DNA of 64,000 nt. It comes from Streptomyces katrae. Lineage in GTDB: Bacteria > Actinomycetota > Actinomycetes > Streptomycetales > Streptomycetaceae. Under the pieces are notes generated by a model that saw nothing but the letters and a program-made list of their open reading frames with translations, was not told the DNA's origin and made no database searches. Both the position numbers and the translations under genes were made by a program. Position 1 is the first letter of the stretch. The number at the start of each line of letters is the position of its first letter. Of this stretch, positions 7,125-20,375 are shown one piece after another. The stretch spans positions 4,563,560-4,627,559 of the forward strand of contig NZ_CP020042.1 of NCBI RefSeq assembly GCF_002028425.1, given 5' to 3'.

Positions 7125-9125
7125 TCACCCCGCCGCCCTCGGCAGCCTTCGCTGCCATGTCCGGTGGTACAGGACCTCCTCCGACTCCCGGCACACCACC
7201 TCGTTCGACGTGAGGAAGCCGCCCTCGTCGCAGGTGATCTCCGACCGGGTCTCGATCCTGACGTCCCAGGCCAGGTCCGGGCGGTGGAGCCGGATGTGCC
7301 AGTCGGAGCGGGTGCGGGCGGAGAGGGGGTCCGACTGCTGGATCTCGTAGACCTCGCGCCCCTCCTCCTCGTACTCCAGCCCGTCCGGGTACACCCGCGT
7401 GCCCCCGTAGCGGGGGTCGACCTCCAGGCGCCAGGTTCCGCGTGCGACGTCCCGTACGACCAGGCGTTCCGGGCGGGGCTCGTCCAGGGTGGCGGGGTAG
7501 GAGACGCCCAGGGGTTCCGCGTGCTCCGGGGCTTCGAAGGTGATGCCCTCCGGGGACGGCGGGGCCGTGCGGACGGGGAGTTCGAGGGTGCTGCCCGCGG
7601 GGTCGAGGGTCCAGCCCGCCTCCGAGCCGGCCCGTGGCCAGATCCACGGCCAGTACGCCGAGGAGAGGGAGAGGCGGATGCGGTGGCCGGGCGGGAAGCG
7701 GTGGCCGATGGCGTTCAGGTCGAAGGTGACGTCCTCCCAGGCGCCCGTCGGCCACGGCGCGGCCCGGTCGCGGCCCTGCCGGGCCGACAGGTTCAGCGCA
7801 CCCCGTGTGACCAGCGTCGACGCCCCGTCCGGGGCGACGTCGCACAGCCGGGCCACGACCTGCCCGTACGGGACGTCCATCCGCAGCCGCAGGGTGACCG
7901 AGGGCCGGCCCAGGATCTCCACCGGCTCGGCGGGGACGGGGAACTCGAAGCAGGCCGACTTCGCGTCCTCCTCCCGCTGGTCCGGCGGCAGGTCGGCGTC
8001 GTTGCCGAAGGGGAAGAACCGGCCGGCGTCCAGTCCGGTGTGCTGGGGTGAGGCGACGGTCACCGGCGCGCCCTGGAGCCCGTACGAGACGGGCACGACC
8101 GACGGTGACGGCCAGGTCTTCTCGCCCACCCAGCGGCCCGGGAGCTCCGCGTACGTGGTCGCCGGGCGGTGCGTGTCGCTGATCCAGGCGCGCAGCAGCG
8201 GCTCCTCCATGACGCCGGTGTCGGTGTCCTTCAGCCAGTGGTCCCACCAGCGCAGGGTCTCCTGGAGGAAGCCGATCGCCGGGCCGGGCGGGAGGCCGCG
8301 GTCGGGGTACTGGTGCGACCAGGGGCCGATCAGGCCGCGGACCCGGGCGGCGGGCAGGGCGGAGACCAGGCGCAGCACGGTGTCCCGGTAGGGGTCGTGC
8401 CAGCCGCCGACCGCGAGGACGGCCGCGCCGATGGCCCCGTAGTCCTCGCAGACGCTGCCGTGGCGCCAGTAGTCGTCGCGGGTCTGGTGGGCGAGCCAGG
8501 TGTGGATCAGGGGTTCCAGGCCCTCCAGCCGGTCCAGCCACTGCCCCCGCCAGCCGTCCCCGGCGTACCGGGGGTCCGGGGGGCGGGCGGCGAAGGCGAG
8601 CATGGTGGCCGACCAGGCGTGCATGTCGACGGCCAGGACGGAGCCGCCCATGTAGTGCACGTCGTTGTCGAAGCGGTCGTCGGTGGAGCAGACGGTGACG
8701 ACCGCCTTGAGGGCCTCGGGGGCGAGGGCGGCGATCTGGAGGCTGTTGAAGCCGCCCCAGGAGATCCCGAACATGCCGACGGATCCCGTGCACCACGGCT
8801 GGGCCGCCAGCCACCGCACGACCGCGACCCCGTCGGCCAGTTCCCGTGCGTCGTACTCGTCGCCGGGGCGGCCGCCGCTGCAGCCGTGGCCGCGCACGTC
8901 GACCCGTACGGAGGCGTAGCCGTGTCCGGCGTACCAGGGGTGGCGCTGCCAGTCGCGGGGGGCGGTCCAGTCGGTGAGCCGGTACGGGAGGTACTCCAGC
9001 AGGGCCGGGACGGGATGGTCGGTCACGGGCCGCCAGACGCGGGCGTACAGCTCCACCCCGTCGGGCATCGGGATCCGGACATCCTCGTGGGTGGTCGCGT
9101 AGGGGAACTCGGTTCGGATGATCAT
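7125..9125 (-). CDS. CocE/NonD-family hydrolase (X-Pro dipeptidyl-peptidase S15 type)
   Basis: This 666-residue alpha/beta hydrolase cleaves esters or Xaa-Pro peptides; family substrates vary. The nucleophile Ser is at about 122 in FGISWGG. The acid Asp is in GGWHDPY and the His in GPWSHQY. The C-terminal third (from about residue 340) is the jelly-roll X-Pro dipeptidase domain, with an LRLRMDVPYGQVVARLCDV-like strand. No signal peptide is seen, so it is probably cytoplasmic. The start at 9125 fits the MIIRTEFPYATTHEDVRIPMPDG family beginning. A 13-bp tandem repeat lies immediately upstream. Confidence 0.88.
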   Translation of the reverse strand: MIIRTEFPYATTHEDVRIPMPDGVELYARVWRPVTDHPVPALLEYLPYRLTDWTAPRDWQRHPWYAGHGYASVRVDVRGHGCSGGRPGDEYDARELADGVAVVRWLAAQPWCTGSVGMFGISWGGFNSLQIAALAPEALKAVVTVCSTDDRFDNDVHYMGGSVLAVDMHAWSATMLAFAARPPDPRYAGDGWRGQWLDRLEGLEPLIHTWLAHQTRDDYWRHGSVCEDYGAIGAAVLAVGGWHDPYRDTVLRLVSALPAARVRGLIGPWSHQYPDRGLPPGPAIGFLQETLRWWDHWLKDTDTGVMEEPLLRAWISDTHRPATTYAELPGRWVGEKTWPSPSVVPVSYGLQGAPVTVASPQHTGLDAGRFFPFGNDADLPPDQREEDAKSACFEFPVPAEPVEILGRPSVTLRLRMDVPYGQVVARLCDVAPDGASTLVTRGALNLSARQGRDRAAPWPTGAWEDVTFDLNAIGHRFPPGHRIRLSLSSAYWPWIWPRAGSEAGWTLDPAGSTLELPVRTAPPSPEGITFEAPEHAEPLGVSYPATLDEPRPERLVVRDVARGTWRLEVDPRYGGTRVYPDGLEYEEEGREVYEIQQSDPLSARTRSDWHIRLHRPDLAWDVRIETRSEITCDEGGFLTSNEVVCRESEEVLYHRTWQRRLPRAAG

Positions 9126-9145
9126 GGGGGTTCGGTCACGCTCCC

Positions 9146-9223
9146 TCGGTGGACGCCTTCGGTGGACGGCCTCGGTGGACGGCCTCGGCAGGCGCCCTCA
9201 GTGGACGCCCGCGGTGGACACGG
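9146..9223. repeat. 13-bp tandem repeat, six diverging copies
   Basis: Consensus TCGGTGGACGGCC occurs at 9146, 9159, 9172, 9185, 9198 and 9211. The first three differ by at most two bases and the later ones drift. The last two copies encode the final residues and stop of the adjacent peptide-transporter remnant, so the repeat seems to have grown into, or trimmed, that 3' end. Confidence 0.85.
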
Positions 9224-10240
9224 TCATCGTGCGGCGCAGCCAGGGTGCCGCCGCGATCACGGTCAGGCCCGCCGCGACGGCGACGGCGCCGTTCACGCCG
9301 AAGCAGGCGGGGGTGGAGACGTGGCCGTACAGCTTGACCACCTGGGCCTGGATGCCGTTGGCGAGGGCCAGTGAGAGGAACCAGAGGGCCACCGTCTGGC
9401 CGGCGTACGCCGAGGGGGCGAGTCTGGTGGTGGCCGACATGCCGGAGGTCTCCAGCAGGACGTCGTAGGGGCGCAGCCGTCCGCGTTCGGCGGCCGGACG
9501 CGCGGGCTGCGGAACATGAGGGTGAAGTAGAGCACCGGGGCGATCACCGAGACGAGGGTGAGCAGGTCCACGAAGCGCGGCATCGTCAACCAGCCGATGG
9601 CCGCCAGAAGGGTGGCGAGCGCGGCGAGGAGGAGACCGCCGGCGGCGATCCGCCGCAGCGCCGTCCGCCGGGCGTCGGGGGCCAGGGCGTAGGGGGCGGC
9701 GGCGTCGCGGTCGGGGAGCCGGTTGCGGCCGAGGACGTACTGGGCGAGGCCTGCGGTCATGCCGACGGCGGCGGCGGAGAAGCCCCGGTGCCAGCCCTGG
9801 TGCTCGCCGAGCCAGCCGGCGATCAGGGGTCCGGCGAAGGCGCCGGTGGTGATGGCCGTGTAGTGGAGGGCGAACCCGGCGTCGCGCCGCTCGTCGTCCG
9901 TCCGGTAGAGCCGGCCGACCATGCTGGCCACGTTGGGCTTGAGCAGTCCGGTGCCGGCGCTGATCAGGCCGAGGCCGGTCCAGGTCCCGTAGGCGGCCGT
10001 GACGGAGGCGGCGGTGCCGGGGTCCATGCCCAGGCCGCCGTGGGCCGCCGTGTCCGCGAAGTAGAGGACGAGGATGGCCTGCATGCCGAGGAAGGAGAAC
10101 CGCTCCCAGACCTCCAGGCCGGAGAGCGTGGCCAGGCCCCCGGGGTGGCCCAGGAAGCCGTGGCCGTCCCCGGCTGCCGGGGCCGGGGGAGGGGGCGGGG
10201 CGGCCTCCGGTTCCTTCGGCTGGTCTATGGCGGTCGTCAT
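9198..10240 (-). pseudogene. POT/PTR-family peptide:proton symporter, internally deleted and frameshifted
   Basis: The N-terminal part (10240 to about 9490) is a clear POT transporter: GLEVWERFSFLGMQAIL, the LGLISAGTGLLKPNVASMVG signature and several membrane helices to about residue 250, ending MFRSP. The C-terminal part continues in another frame (about 9480 to 9198) with GMSATTRLAPSAYAGQTVALWFLSLALANGIQAQV, the family's late-helix motif. Intact relatives have roughly 480-500 residues. Here about 345 remain, and the segment corresponding to about helices 7-9 is missing at the same place as the frame change. It is therefore a deletion pseudogene, unless the assembly is wrong. The ATG at 10240 begins the conserved N-terminus. 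Confidence 0.8.
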
Positions 10241-10408
10241 TCTGGACAAAGCAGATTCTCCGGTTGTTTCGGCTTCCACCGAACATACCGGTGTGGATCG
10301 GGCGGTGCGCGCGGCTGCGCGGGAGGCCCGCCGGACGGCTGCCGGGCAGGTGCTCTGCGTGATCGAAAACAGACCCGATACGCTGGCTTGAGTGATGGCA
10401 GCGACACA

Positions 10409-10450
10409 TTGACAATCCATGTGATCGTCATCGGATCGTCAGCAGACAGG
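10409..10450 (+). promoter_or_regulatory. candidate promoter and ribosome site of the polyprenyl synthase gene
   Basis: A perfect -35 hexamer TTGACA is at 10409-10414. The best -10 candidate, GATCGT near 10434, is weak and at long spacing. AGGAG near 10448 lies well placed before the GTG at 10461. The ribosome site is good; the promoter is tentative. Confidence 0.3.
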
Positions 10451-10460
10451 AGTACCCCTC

Positions 10461-11471
10461 GTGACCGTCGTCGGGCCGTTCGGACTGAGCGTGCGGGACC
10501 AGGCTCTTGAGGCCGATGTCCAGGCCGGACTGGCCGCTGTCGAAGCGGGTCTGCTGGAGGCCACCAAGAGCGAAGTCCCCTTCATCACCGAGGCCGCGCA
10601 GCACCTGGTGCGCGCCGGGGGCAAGCGGTTCCGGCCGCTGCTGGTGATGCTCGCGGCGCAGTTCGGTGACCCCTACGCGCCCGGGATCGTGCCCTCCGCG
10701 GTGGTCGTGGAGCTCACGCACCTGGCGACGCTCTACCACGACGACGTCATGGACGAGGCGGACGTCCGCCGCGGGGTGGAGAGCGCGAACGCCCGCTGGG
10801 GCAACTCGGTGGCGGTCCTGACGGGTGACTTCCTGTTCGCCCGTGCGTCGCACATCCTCGCGGACCTCGGGCCGGAAGCCGTGCGCATCCAGGCGGAGGC
10901 CTTCGAACGGCTGGTCACGGGCCAGATCCTGGAGACGGCGGGCCCGCGCGACGGCCGCGACCCGGTCGCGCACTACCTGGACGTCATGGCCGGCAAGACC
11001 AGCTCCCTGGTGGCCGTCTCCTGCCGCTTCGGCGCGATGATGTCCGGCGCCGACGAGATGGTCGTCGACATCCTCACCCAGTACGGGGAGCGGCTCGGCC
11101 TCGCCTTCCAGCTGGCCGACGACGTCCTCGACATCGCCTCCGACTCGCACGAGTCGGGCAAGACCCCGGGCACCGACCTGCGCGAGGGCATCCCGACGCT
11201 GCCCGTGCTGCGGCTGCGGGAGATGGCCGAGCGGGACGGGCGCGAGGAGGACCTGGAGCTCGTCCGCCTGCTGGACGGGGACCTCTCGGACGACGTCCGG
11301 CACGCCGAGGTGCTCTCCCGGCTGCGGGTGCACCCCGCGCTGGAGCAGGCCCGCCGGGACACGGTCCAGTACGCGCAGGACGCGCGCGCGATGCTCGCCC
11401 CGCTGCCGGACTGCTTCGCGAAGGCGGCCCTGGAGGAGCTGTGCGACGCGGTGGTCCACCGCGCGGGCTGA
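10461..11471 (+). CDS. long-chain polyprenyl diphosphate synthase
   Basis: This enzyme condenses isopentenyl diphosphate onto allylic diphosphates to build the long prenyl chain, probably the menaquinone side chain. The 336-residue protein has GGKRFRP (about 53-59), the first Asp-rich motif DDVMD (94-98, no insertion, as in long-chain enzymes) and the second, DDVLD (220-224), in FQLADDVLD. The residues before the first motif (HLATLYH) are small, consistent with a long product. The GTG start follows a good AGGAG. It is a single gene followed by a strong inverted repeat. Heptaprenyl versus octaprenyl product cannot be decided here. Confidence 0.92.
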   Translation: MTVVGPFGLSVRDQALEADVQAGLAAVEAGLLEATKSEVPFITEAAQHLVRAGGKRFRPLLVMLAAQFGDPYAPGIVPSAVVVELTHLATLYHDDVMDEADVRRGVESANARWGNSVAVLTGDFLFARASHILADLGPEAVRIQAEAFERLVTGQILETAGPRDGRDPVAHYLDVMAGKTSSLVAVSCRFGAMMSGADEMVVDILTQYGERLGLAFQLADDVLDIASDSHESGKTPGTDLREGIPTLPVLRLREMAERDGREEDLELVRLLDGDLSDDVRHAEVLSRLRVHPALEQARRDTVQYAQDARAMLAPLPDCFAKAALEELCDAVVHRAG

Positions 11472-11497
11472 GCCCGGCACGGGCACACGGACGGCAC

Positions 11498-11543
11498 GGG
11501 CCCCTCGCCCCCGCGACCCCTACGGGTCGGGGGACAGGGGCCC
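11498..11543 (+). terminator. stem-loop terminator after the polyprenyl synthase gene
   Basis: A long imperfect hairpin pairs the arm at 11498-11519 with 11524-11543; the core GACCC/GGGTC closes a small loop. It lies 27 bp after the stop and lacks a long T-run, as is common in Streptomyces. Confidence 0.7.
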
Positions 11544-11698
11544 TTCCCGTGTCATCCCGTGGTCGTACGCGGAGTTGATCCCGGGGGCTGACGCCCCCCG
11601 CCCGCCGTTTTGGTCAGATGGATACATCGAAACCCCACCGGATCGGGTGAGTGCGGCGACAACGGTCGCCGCCCTGGACAAGAGGGCAGGGCTCTGAG

Positions 11699-12907
11699 AT
11701 GGCAGCGAACACGAAGACCTCGCGCAAGGCCGCGCGGTACGCCGTACCGGTCGCGGTGGCGGGGGTCGCCGCGGCGACCGCCGCGATGGTCCCGGCCTTC
11801 GCCACCGCCGGCGGCCCGGACCTGCCGAAGGTGACGGCGCAGCAGCTGATCGAGAAGGTCGCGGCCTCCGACGTGCAGCAGCTCTCCGGCAGCGCCAGGA
11901 TCACCACCGACCTGGGCCTGCCCACCCTGGCCACCGGCCTGCTGGGCGGCGCCGGGGTGACGGGCGGCTCCGCCAACCCCGAGGACAAGATCGCCCAGCT
12001 GGCGAACGGCACGCACACCCTGCGCGTCGCGGCGGACGGCCCGGACCGCCAGAAGCTGACCTTCCTCGACGGCAAGGACGAGTACACCCTCGTCCACAAC
12101 GGTAACGACGTGTGGGGCTACGACAGCAAGTCCAACGAGGCCTTCCACGACAAGACCGACCGCCCGGGCCAGGACCACAAGAGCGGCGACCGGCTCGCGG
12201 CCTCCCCGCAGCAGATCGCGCAGGACATCATCAAGCAGGCCGGCCCGACCACCGACATCGGCGTGGGCGAGACCGCGCAGATCGCCGGGCGCGACGCCTA
12301 CCAGCTGGTGCTGAAGCCCAAGCAGAGCGGCTCCACCGTCGGGTCGGTCCAGATCGCGGTCGACGCCAAGAACGGCGTGCCGCTGCGGGTCCAGCTGCTG
12401 TCCGCCCAGGGCGGCAAGCCGATCGCCGAAGCGGGCTTCACCCAGGTCGACTTCGGCAAGCCGGCCGCCGACTCCTTCTCCTTCGCCCCGCCCAAGGGCG
12501 CCAAGGTCACCGAGGGCTCGCACCCGGGCCTGGCGGGCAAGGACGCCAAGGGCGGCAAGGACGACGAGCGCTTCAAGGCGCTGGAGTCCCTGCCCGGCTT
12601 CGGGCAGCTGGCCGGCGGGGAGCACGGCAAGGGCGACGTGAAGGTGTTCGGCGAGGGCTGGGCGACGGTCGCGCGGATCGACTCCGGCGCCGGCAAGAGC
12701 CTCAAGGACGTCGAGAACGACAAGAACACCCCCAAGGAGGCCAAGCAGTTCCTGAACTCCCTCGGGGACAAGGTCCACGGGAAGTTCGGCGAGGGCCGCA
12801 TCCTGTCGACCCGCCTGGTCAACGCGCTGATCACGGACGACGGCAAGGTGTACGTCGGCGCGGTCACCAAGGACCAGCTGGTGAAGACGGCCGACTCCGC
12901 CAAGTAG
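11699..12907 (+). CDS. exported LolA-like protein (DUF2092/outer-membrane lipoprotein carrier fold)
   Basis: This 402-residue protein has a Lys/Arg-rich start, a hydrophobic export signal (about 12-36, ending AFATAGG) and a long exported part with LolA-like traits: TAQQLIEKVAASDVQQLSGSA, a DGKDEYTLVHNGNDVWGYDS strand pair, and a VDAKNGVPLRVQLLS segment. In actinobacteria such proteins sit on the cell surface and their ligand is unknown, since there is no classical Lol pathway. Start 11699 is the ATG before the signal; an upstream in-frame start at 11651 would bury it. No lipobox Cys is present. It is followed by a perfect terminator hairpin. Confidence 0.75.
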   Translation: MAANTKTSRKAARYAVPVAVAGVAAATAAMVPAFATAGGPDLPKVTAQQLIEKVAASDVQQLSGSARITTDLGLPTLATGLLGGAGVTGGSANPEDKIAQLANGTHTLRVAADGPDRQKLTFLDGKDEYTLVHNGNDVWGYDSKSNEAFHDKTDRPGQDHKSGDRLAASPQQIAQDIIKQAGPTTDIGVGETAQIAGRDAYQLVLKPKQSGSTVGSVQIAVDAKNGVPLRVQLLSAQGGKPIAEAGFTQVDFGKPAADSFSFAPPKGAKVTEGSHPGLAGKDAKGGKDDERFKALESLPGFGQLAGGEHGKGDVKVFGEGWATVARIDSGAGKSLKDVENDKNTPKEAKQFLNSLGDKVHGKFGEGRILSTRLVNALITDDGKVYVGAVTKDQLVKTADSAK

Positions 12908-12920
12908 CCGCGGCGGACGG

Positions 12921-12956
12921 AGGGGTGGCCCGGGACGTGTGTCCCGGGCCACCCCT
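12921..12956 (+). terminator. 16-bp perfect terminator hairpin
   Basis: Bases 12921-12936 pair perfectly with 12941-12956 around a GTGT loop, 13 bp after the stop of the LolA-like gene. There is no T-run, but the position is ideal. Confidence 0.85.
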
Positions 12957-13004
12957 GTCGCGTTCCCCTCCTGCGTACAGCGCGGCCGCTGTACCGTGAG
13001 GTCC

Positions 13005-13204
13005 ATGTCAAGACACGTCACCATCCGCCTGGACGAAGAGTTCCACGACCGCCTCAAGGCGCGCGCGGCGGCCTTGGGGACGACGGTCACCGCGCTGATC
13101 ACCGAGGTCACGGAACGCGAACTCGACGAGGACCGGAAGAACTTCCTGTCCGGGATAGAGGAGTTCGCGGATCACTGGGGCTACTTCCAGGAGCGGTTCG
13201 GCCA

Positions 13205-13208
<4 letters not shown>
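13005..13208 (+). CDS. ribbon-helix-helix antitoxin-like protein
   Basis: This 67-residue DNA-binding protein has the RHH pattern: strand HVTIRLDEEFHDRLKARA, then helices with TTVTALITEVTEREL, and an acidic C-terminal tail (about 45-67) of the kind that binds a toxin. Its stop (TGA 13206-13208) overlaps the TTG start of the next gene, so the two are coupled. By analogy with type II systems it should repress the pair and neutralise the partner. Start 13005 gives the family beginning MSRHVTIRLDEEF. Confidence 0.75.
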
Positions 13209-15044
<1,836 letters not shown>

Positions 15045-15082
15045 TCAAGAGCGCAATCCGGTCAGATACGTTCGGAATACGG

Positions 15083-15118
15083 ACGATCCCCGGTACGCGA
15101 GTGCGTACCGGGGATCGT
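15083..15118 (-). terminator. 16-bp perfect terminator hairpin after rarD
   Basis: Bases 15083-15098 pair with 15103-15118 around a GAGT loop. It lies 48 bp past the rarD stop on the minus strand. The rest of 14922-15082 is the 5' region of the aminopeptidase gene, without a clear promoter match. Confidence 0.85.
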
Positions 15119-15166
15119 GGGGGTGTATGGGGGTGGGGGCGGGTCCTGGGGAGCCGAGGAGGGCGG

Positions 15167-16147
15167 CTACGCGGGCTCGCGGCTCGGCGCCGGTGCGGAA
15201 TCCGGGGGCGCGGCCGCGGCCGCCGCTGCCGCTTCGGCCGCCGCTTCGGCCAGCCGGGCCCGCGAGCGGCGGGAGGTCCGCAGTGCGTCCCAGGTCAGCA
15301 CGACCAGCGCGACCCACACCAGGCCGAAGCCGGCCCAGCGCGCGGGCGGCATCGCCTCGTGGAAGTAGAGGACGCCGAGCGCGAACTGGAACACCGGCGC
15401 CAGGTACTGCAGCAGCCCCAGCGTGGACAGCGGCACCCGGATCGCGGCGGCCCCGAAGCAGATCAGCGGGATCGCGGTGACCAGCCCCGTCGAGGCGAGC
15501 AGCGCGGAGTGCCCGAGCCCCTGTGAGGCGAAGGTGGAGCGGCCCTCCACCCCCAGCCACAGCAGGTAGCCGAGGGCCGGCAGGAACAGCAGGGCCGTCT
15601 CGGCGGTCAGCGACTCCAGGCCGCCCATGTCCAGCTTCTTCTTGATCAGCCCGTAGATGGCGAAGGAGCAGGCCAGGGTCAGCGAGATCCACGGCGGCCG
15701 CCCGTATCCGACGGCCAGGACCACGACGGCGGCCACGCCCACCCCGACGGCCGCCCACTGCGCCCGGCGCAGCCGTTCCTTCAGCACCAGCACGCCGAGC
15801 GCGATGGTGACGAGGGGGTTGATGAAGTAGCCGAGGCTGGCCTCGACGACGTGCCCGTTGTTGACCGACCAGATGTACAGGCCCCAGTTCACGCTGATCA
15901 CGGACGCGGCCAGCGCGGTCAGCCCCAGCTTGCGGGGCTGGCGGACCAGCTCGCCGATCCAGCGCCAGCGGCGCAGCGCGAGGAGTGCGACGGCGACCAC
16001 GGCCAGTGACCAGACCATGCGGTGCGCCAGGATCTCGACCGCCCCGGACGGCATGAGCAGGGGCCAGAACAGGGGGACCAGCCCCCACATCCCGTACGCG
16101 CCGAATCCGTAGAGCAAACCCGTGCGCTGCTCGTTGTCCGCCTTCAC
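15167..16147 (-). CDS. rarD: RarD/EamA-family ten-helix membrane transporter
   Basis: This 326-residue inner-membrane protein has about ten hydrophobic segments forming two EamA repeats. It begins with GLLYGFGAYGMWGLVPLFWP and AVEILAHRMVWSL, the RarD signature. The family is linked to chloramphenicol sensitivity or amino-acid/metabolite export, with no substrate defined here. The GTG at 16147 was preferred over the ATG-like extension to 16180 because GGAGG lies 5 bases before it. The C-terminus is an Ala-rich tail. It ends in a strong terminator hairpin. Confidence 0.85.
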   Translation of the reverse strand: MKADNEQRTGLLYGFGAYGMWGLVPLFWPLLMPSGAVEILAHRMVWSLAVVAVALLALRRWRWIGELVRQPRKLGLTALAASVISVNWGLYIWSVNNGHVVEASLGYFINPLVTIALGVLVLKERLRRAQWAAVGVGVAAVVVLAVGYGRPPWISLTLACSFAIYGLIKKKLDMGGLESLTAETALLFLPALGYLLWLGVEGRSTFASQGLGHSALLASTGLVTAIPLICFGAAAIRVPLSTLGLLQYLAPVFQFALGVLYFHEAMPPARWAGFGLVWVALVVLTWDALRTSRRSRARLAEAAAEAAAAAAAAPPDSAPAPSREPA

Positions 16148-16308
16148 GGGACCTCCAGTGCGACTTCCGGCCAATTTCACAACCTCACGAAGGTATCGCC
16201 GGACGGGGCTGCTGTCATGCCCGTTTGATGGAGATACTCATGACACTGGAGCCGCCCCGGGGTGCTCCTGGGCTCGTGACCCGAGGGGCCGGCCGGCCGG
16301 GTACGACG

Positions 16309-16341
16309 GAGCCCGGACCCCGTGGGACGGGATCCGGGCTC
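16309..16341 (-). terminator. terminator hairpin after korB
   Basis: GAGCCCGGA at 16309-16317 pairs with TCCGGGCTC at 16333-16341; the stem extends outward with one mismatch. It lies about 30 bp past the korB stop. The remaining gap 16148-16372 also holds the rarD 5' region. Confidence 0.75.
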
Positions 16342-16372
16342 GGTCTTCGCTCGTCGGCCCGCGCCGGCGGCT

Positions 16373-19379
<3,007 letters not shown>

Positions 19380-19591
19380 TGAACTGGACCTCCTTCGAGG
19401 CGTGGGCGTTCGCTCCCAAGGTCAACCCTACGTCCGCGACGTCATCCGTCCCTGGGTCGCCCGCATTCTGGACCGCCCCTCGCGGGGCGATCTTTCCGAC
19501 AGACGTCGTGCTCTACTCGAAATATTCCAAATCACCCTGGCCGTCGTGCGGCGGCGGCGCCGCGTGACCCACCTGACAGGCTCTCAGTCGA

Positions 19592-20263
19592 TCAAGACCT
19601 GAGGTAGGTCAGAACCGCCAGTACGCGCCGGTGATCCCCGTCACTCGGGGACAGGCCCAGCTTCATGAAGATATTGCTGACGTGCTTCTCCACGGCCCCG
19701 TCACTCACCACGAGCTGCTTGGCCACAGCGGAATTCGTCCGTCCCTCCGCCATCAGGCCCAGCACCTCGCGCTCGCGCGGGGTCAGTCCGGCCAGCACGT
19801 CCTGCTTGCGGCTGCGGCCCAGCAGCTGCGCCACGACCTCCGGATCCAGGGCCGTACCGCCCTGGGCCACCCGGACGACGGCGTCCAGGAACTCCCGCAC
19901 ATCGGCCACGCGGTCCTTCAGCAGATACCCCACCCCGGTGCTGGAACCGGCCAGCAGTTCGGTGGCGTACTGCTCCTCCACGTACTGCGACAGGACGAGC
20001 ACGCCGATCCCCGGGTGGTCGCGGCGCAGCTGTACGGCGGCCCGTACGCCTTCGTCGGTGTGCGTCGGCGGCATCCGTACGTCGGCCACCACCACGTCCG
20101 GCAGCGCTCCCTCGGCCGCCAGGTCCGCCACCGTCTTGACCAGGGCTTCCGCGTCCCCGACGCCTGCCACGACGTCATGCCCCCGGTCGGTCAGCAGCCG
20201 GGTCAGGCCCTCACGGAGCAGCACTGAATCCTCGGCGATGACGACCCGCACCCTGTTTTCCAC
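19592..20263 (-). CDS. NarL/LuxR-family response regulator
   Basis: This 223-residue transcription factor has a receiver domain (about 4-125) with the acidic pair ED near the start and phospho-acceptor Asp61 in VVADVRMP. A LuxR helix-turn-helix lies near 150-215 (LTPREREVLGLMAEG, then SDGAVEKHVSNIFMKLGL). The GTG at 20263 has GGGAG about 9 bases upstream; a longer form to 20371 lacks one. It lies downstream of two sensor-kinase genes on the same strand and is the obvious partner of one or both. Targets are unknown; the adjacent korAB and nuo operons are candidates by position only. Confidence 0.9.
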   Translation of the reverse strand: MENRVRVVIAEDSVLLREGLTRLLTDRGHDVVAGVGDAEALVKTVADLAAEGALPDVVVADVRMPPTHTDEGVRAAVQLRRDHPGIGVLVLSQYVEEQYATELLAGSSTGVGYLLKDRVADVREFLDAVVRVAQGGTALDPEVVAQLLGRSRKQDVLAGLTPREREVLGLMAEGRTNSAVAKQLVVSDGAVEKHVSNIFMKLGLSPSDGDHRRVLAVLTYLRS

Positions 20264-20375
20264 GTTGTGAAACTCCCGCCCACTCGCATACCCACTCGGC
20301 ATGCCAAGCATCCCAGCCGAACCTTCGATTCCGGTCCGGCTGGGATCAAGGACGGGACACGCGCCCCGCACGCGG

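Noticed and set aside
12112..12999. 295-residue plus-strand ORF over the LolA-like gene
   Set aside because: Alternative-frame shadow rich in Arg/Gly; the correct frame has a signal peptide and beta-strand pattern.
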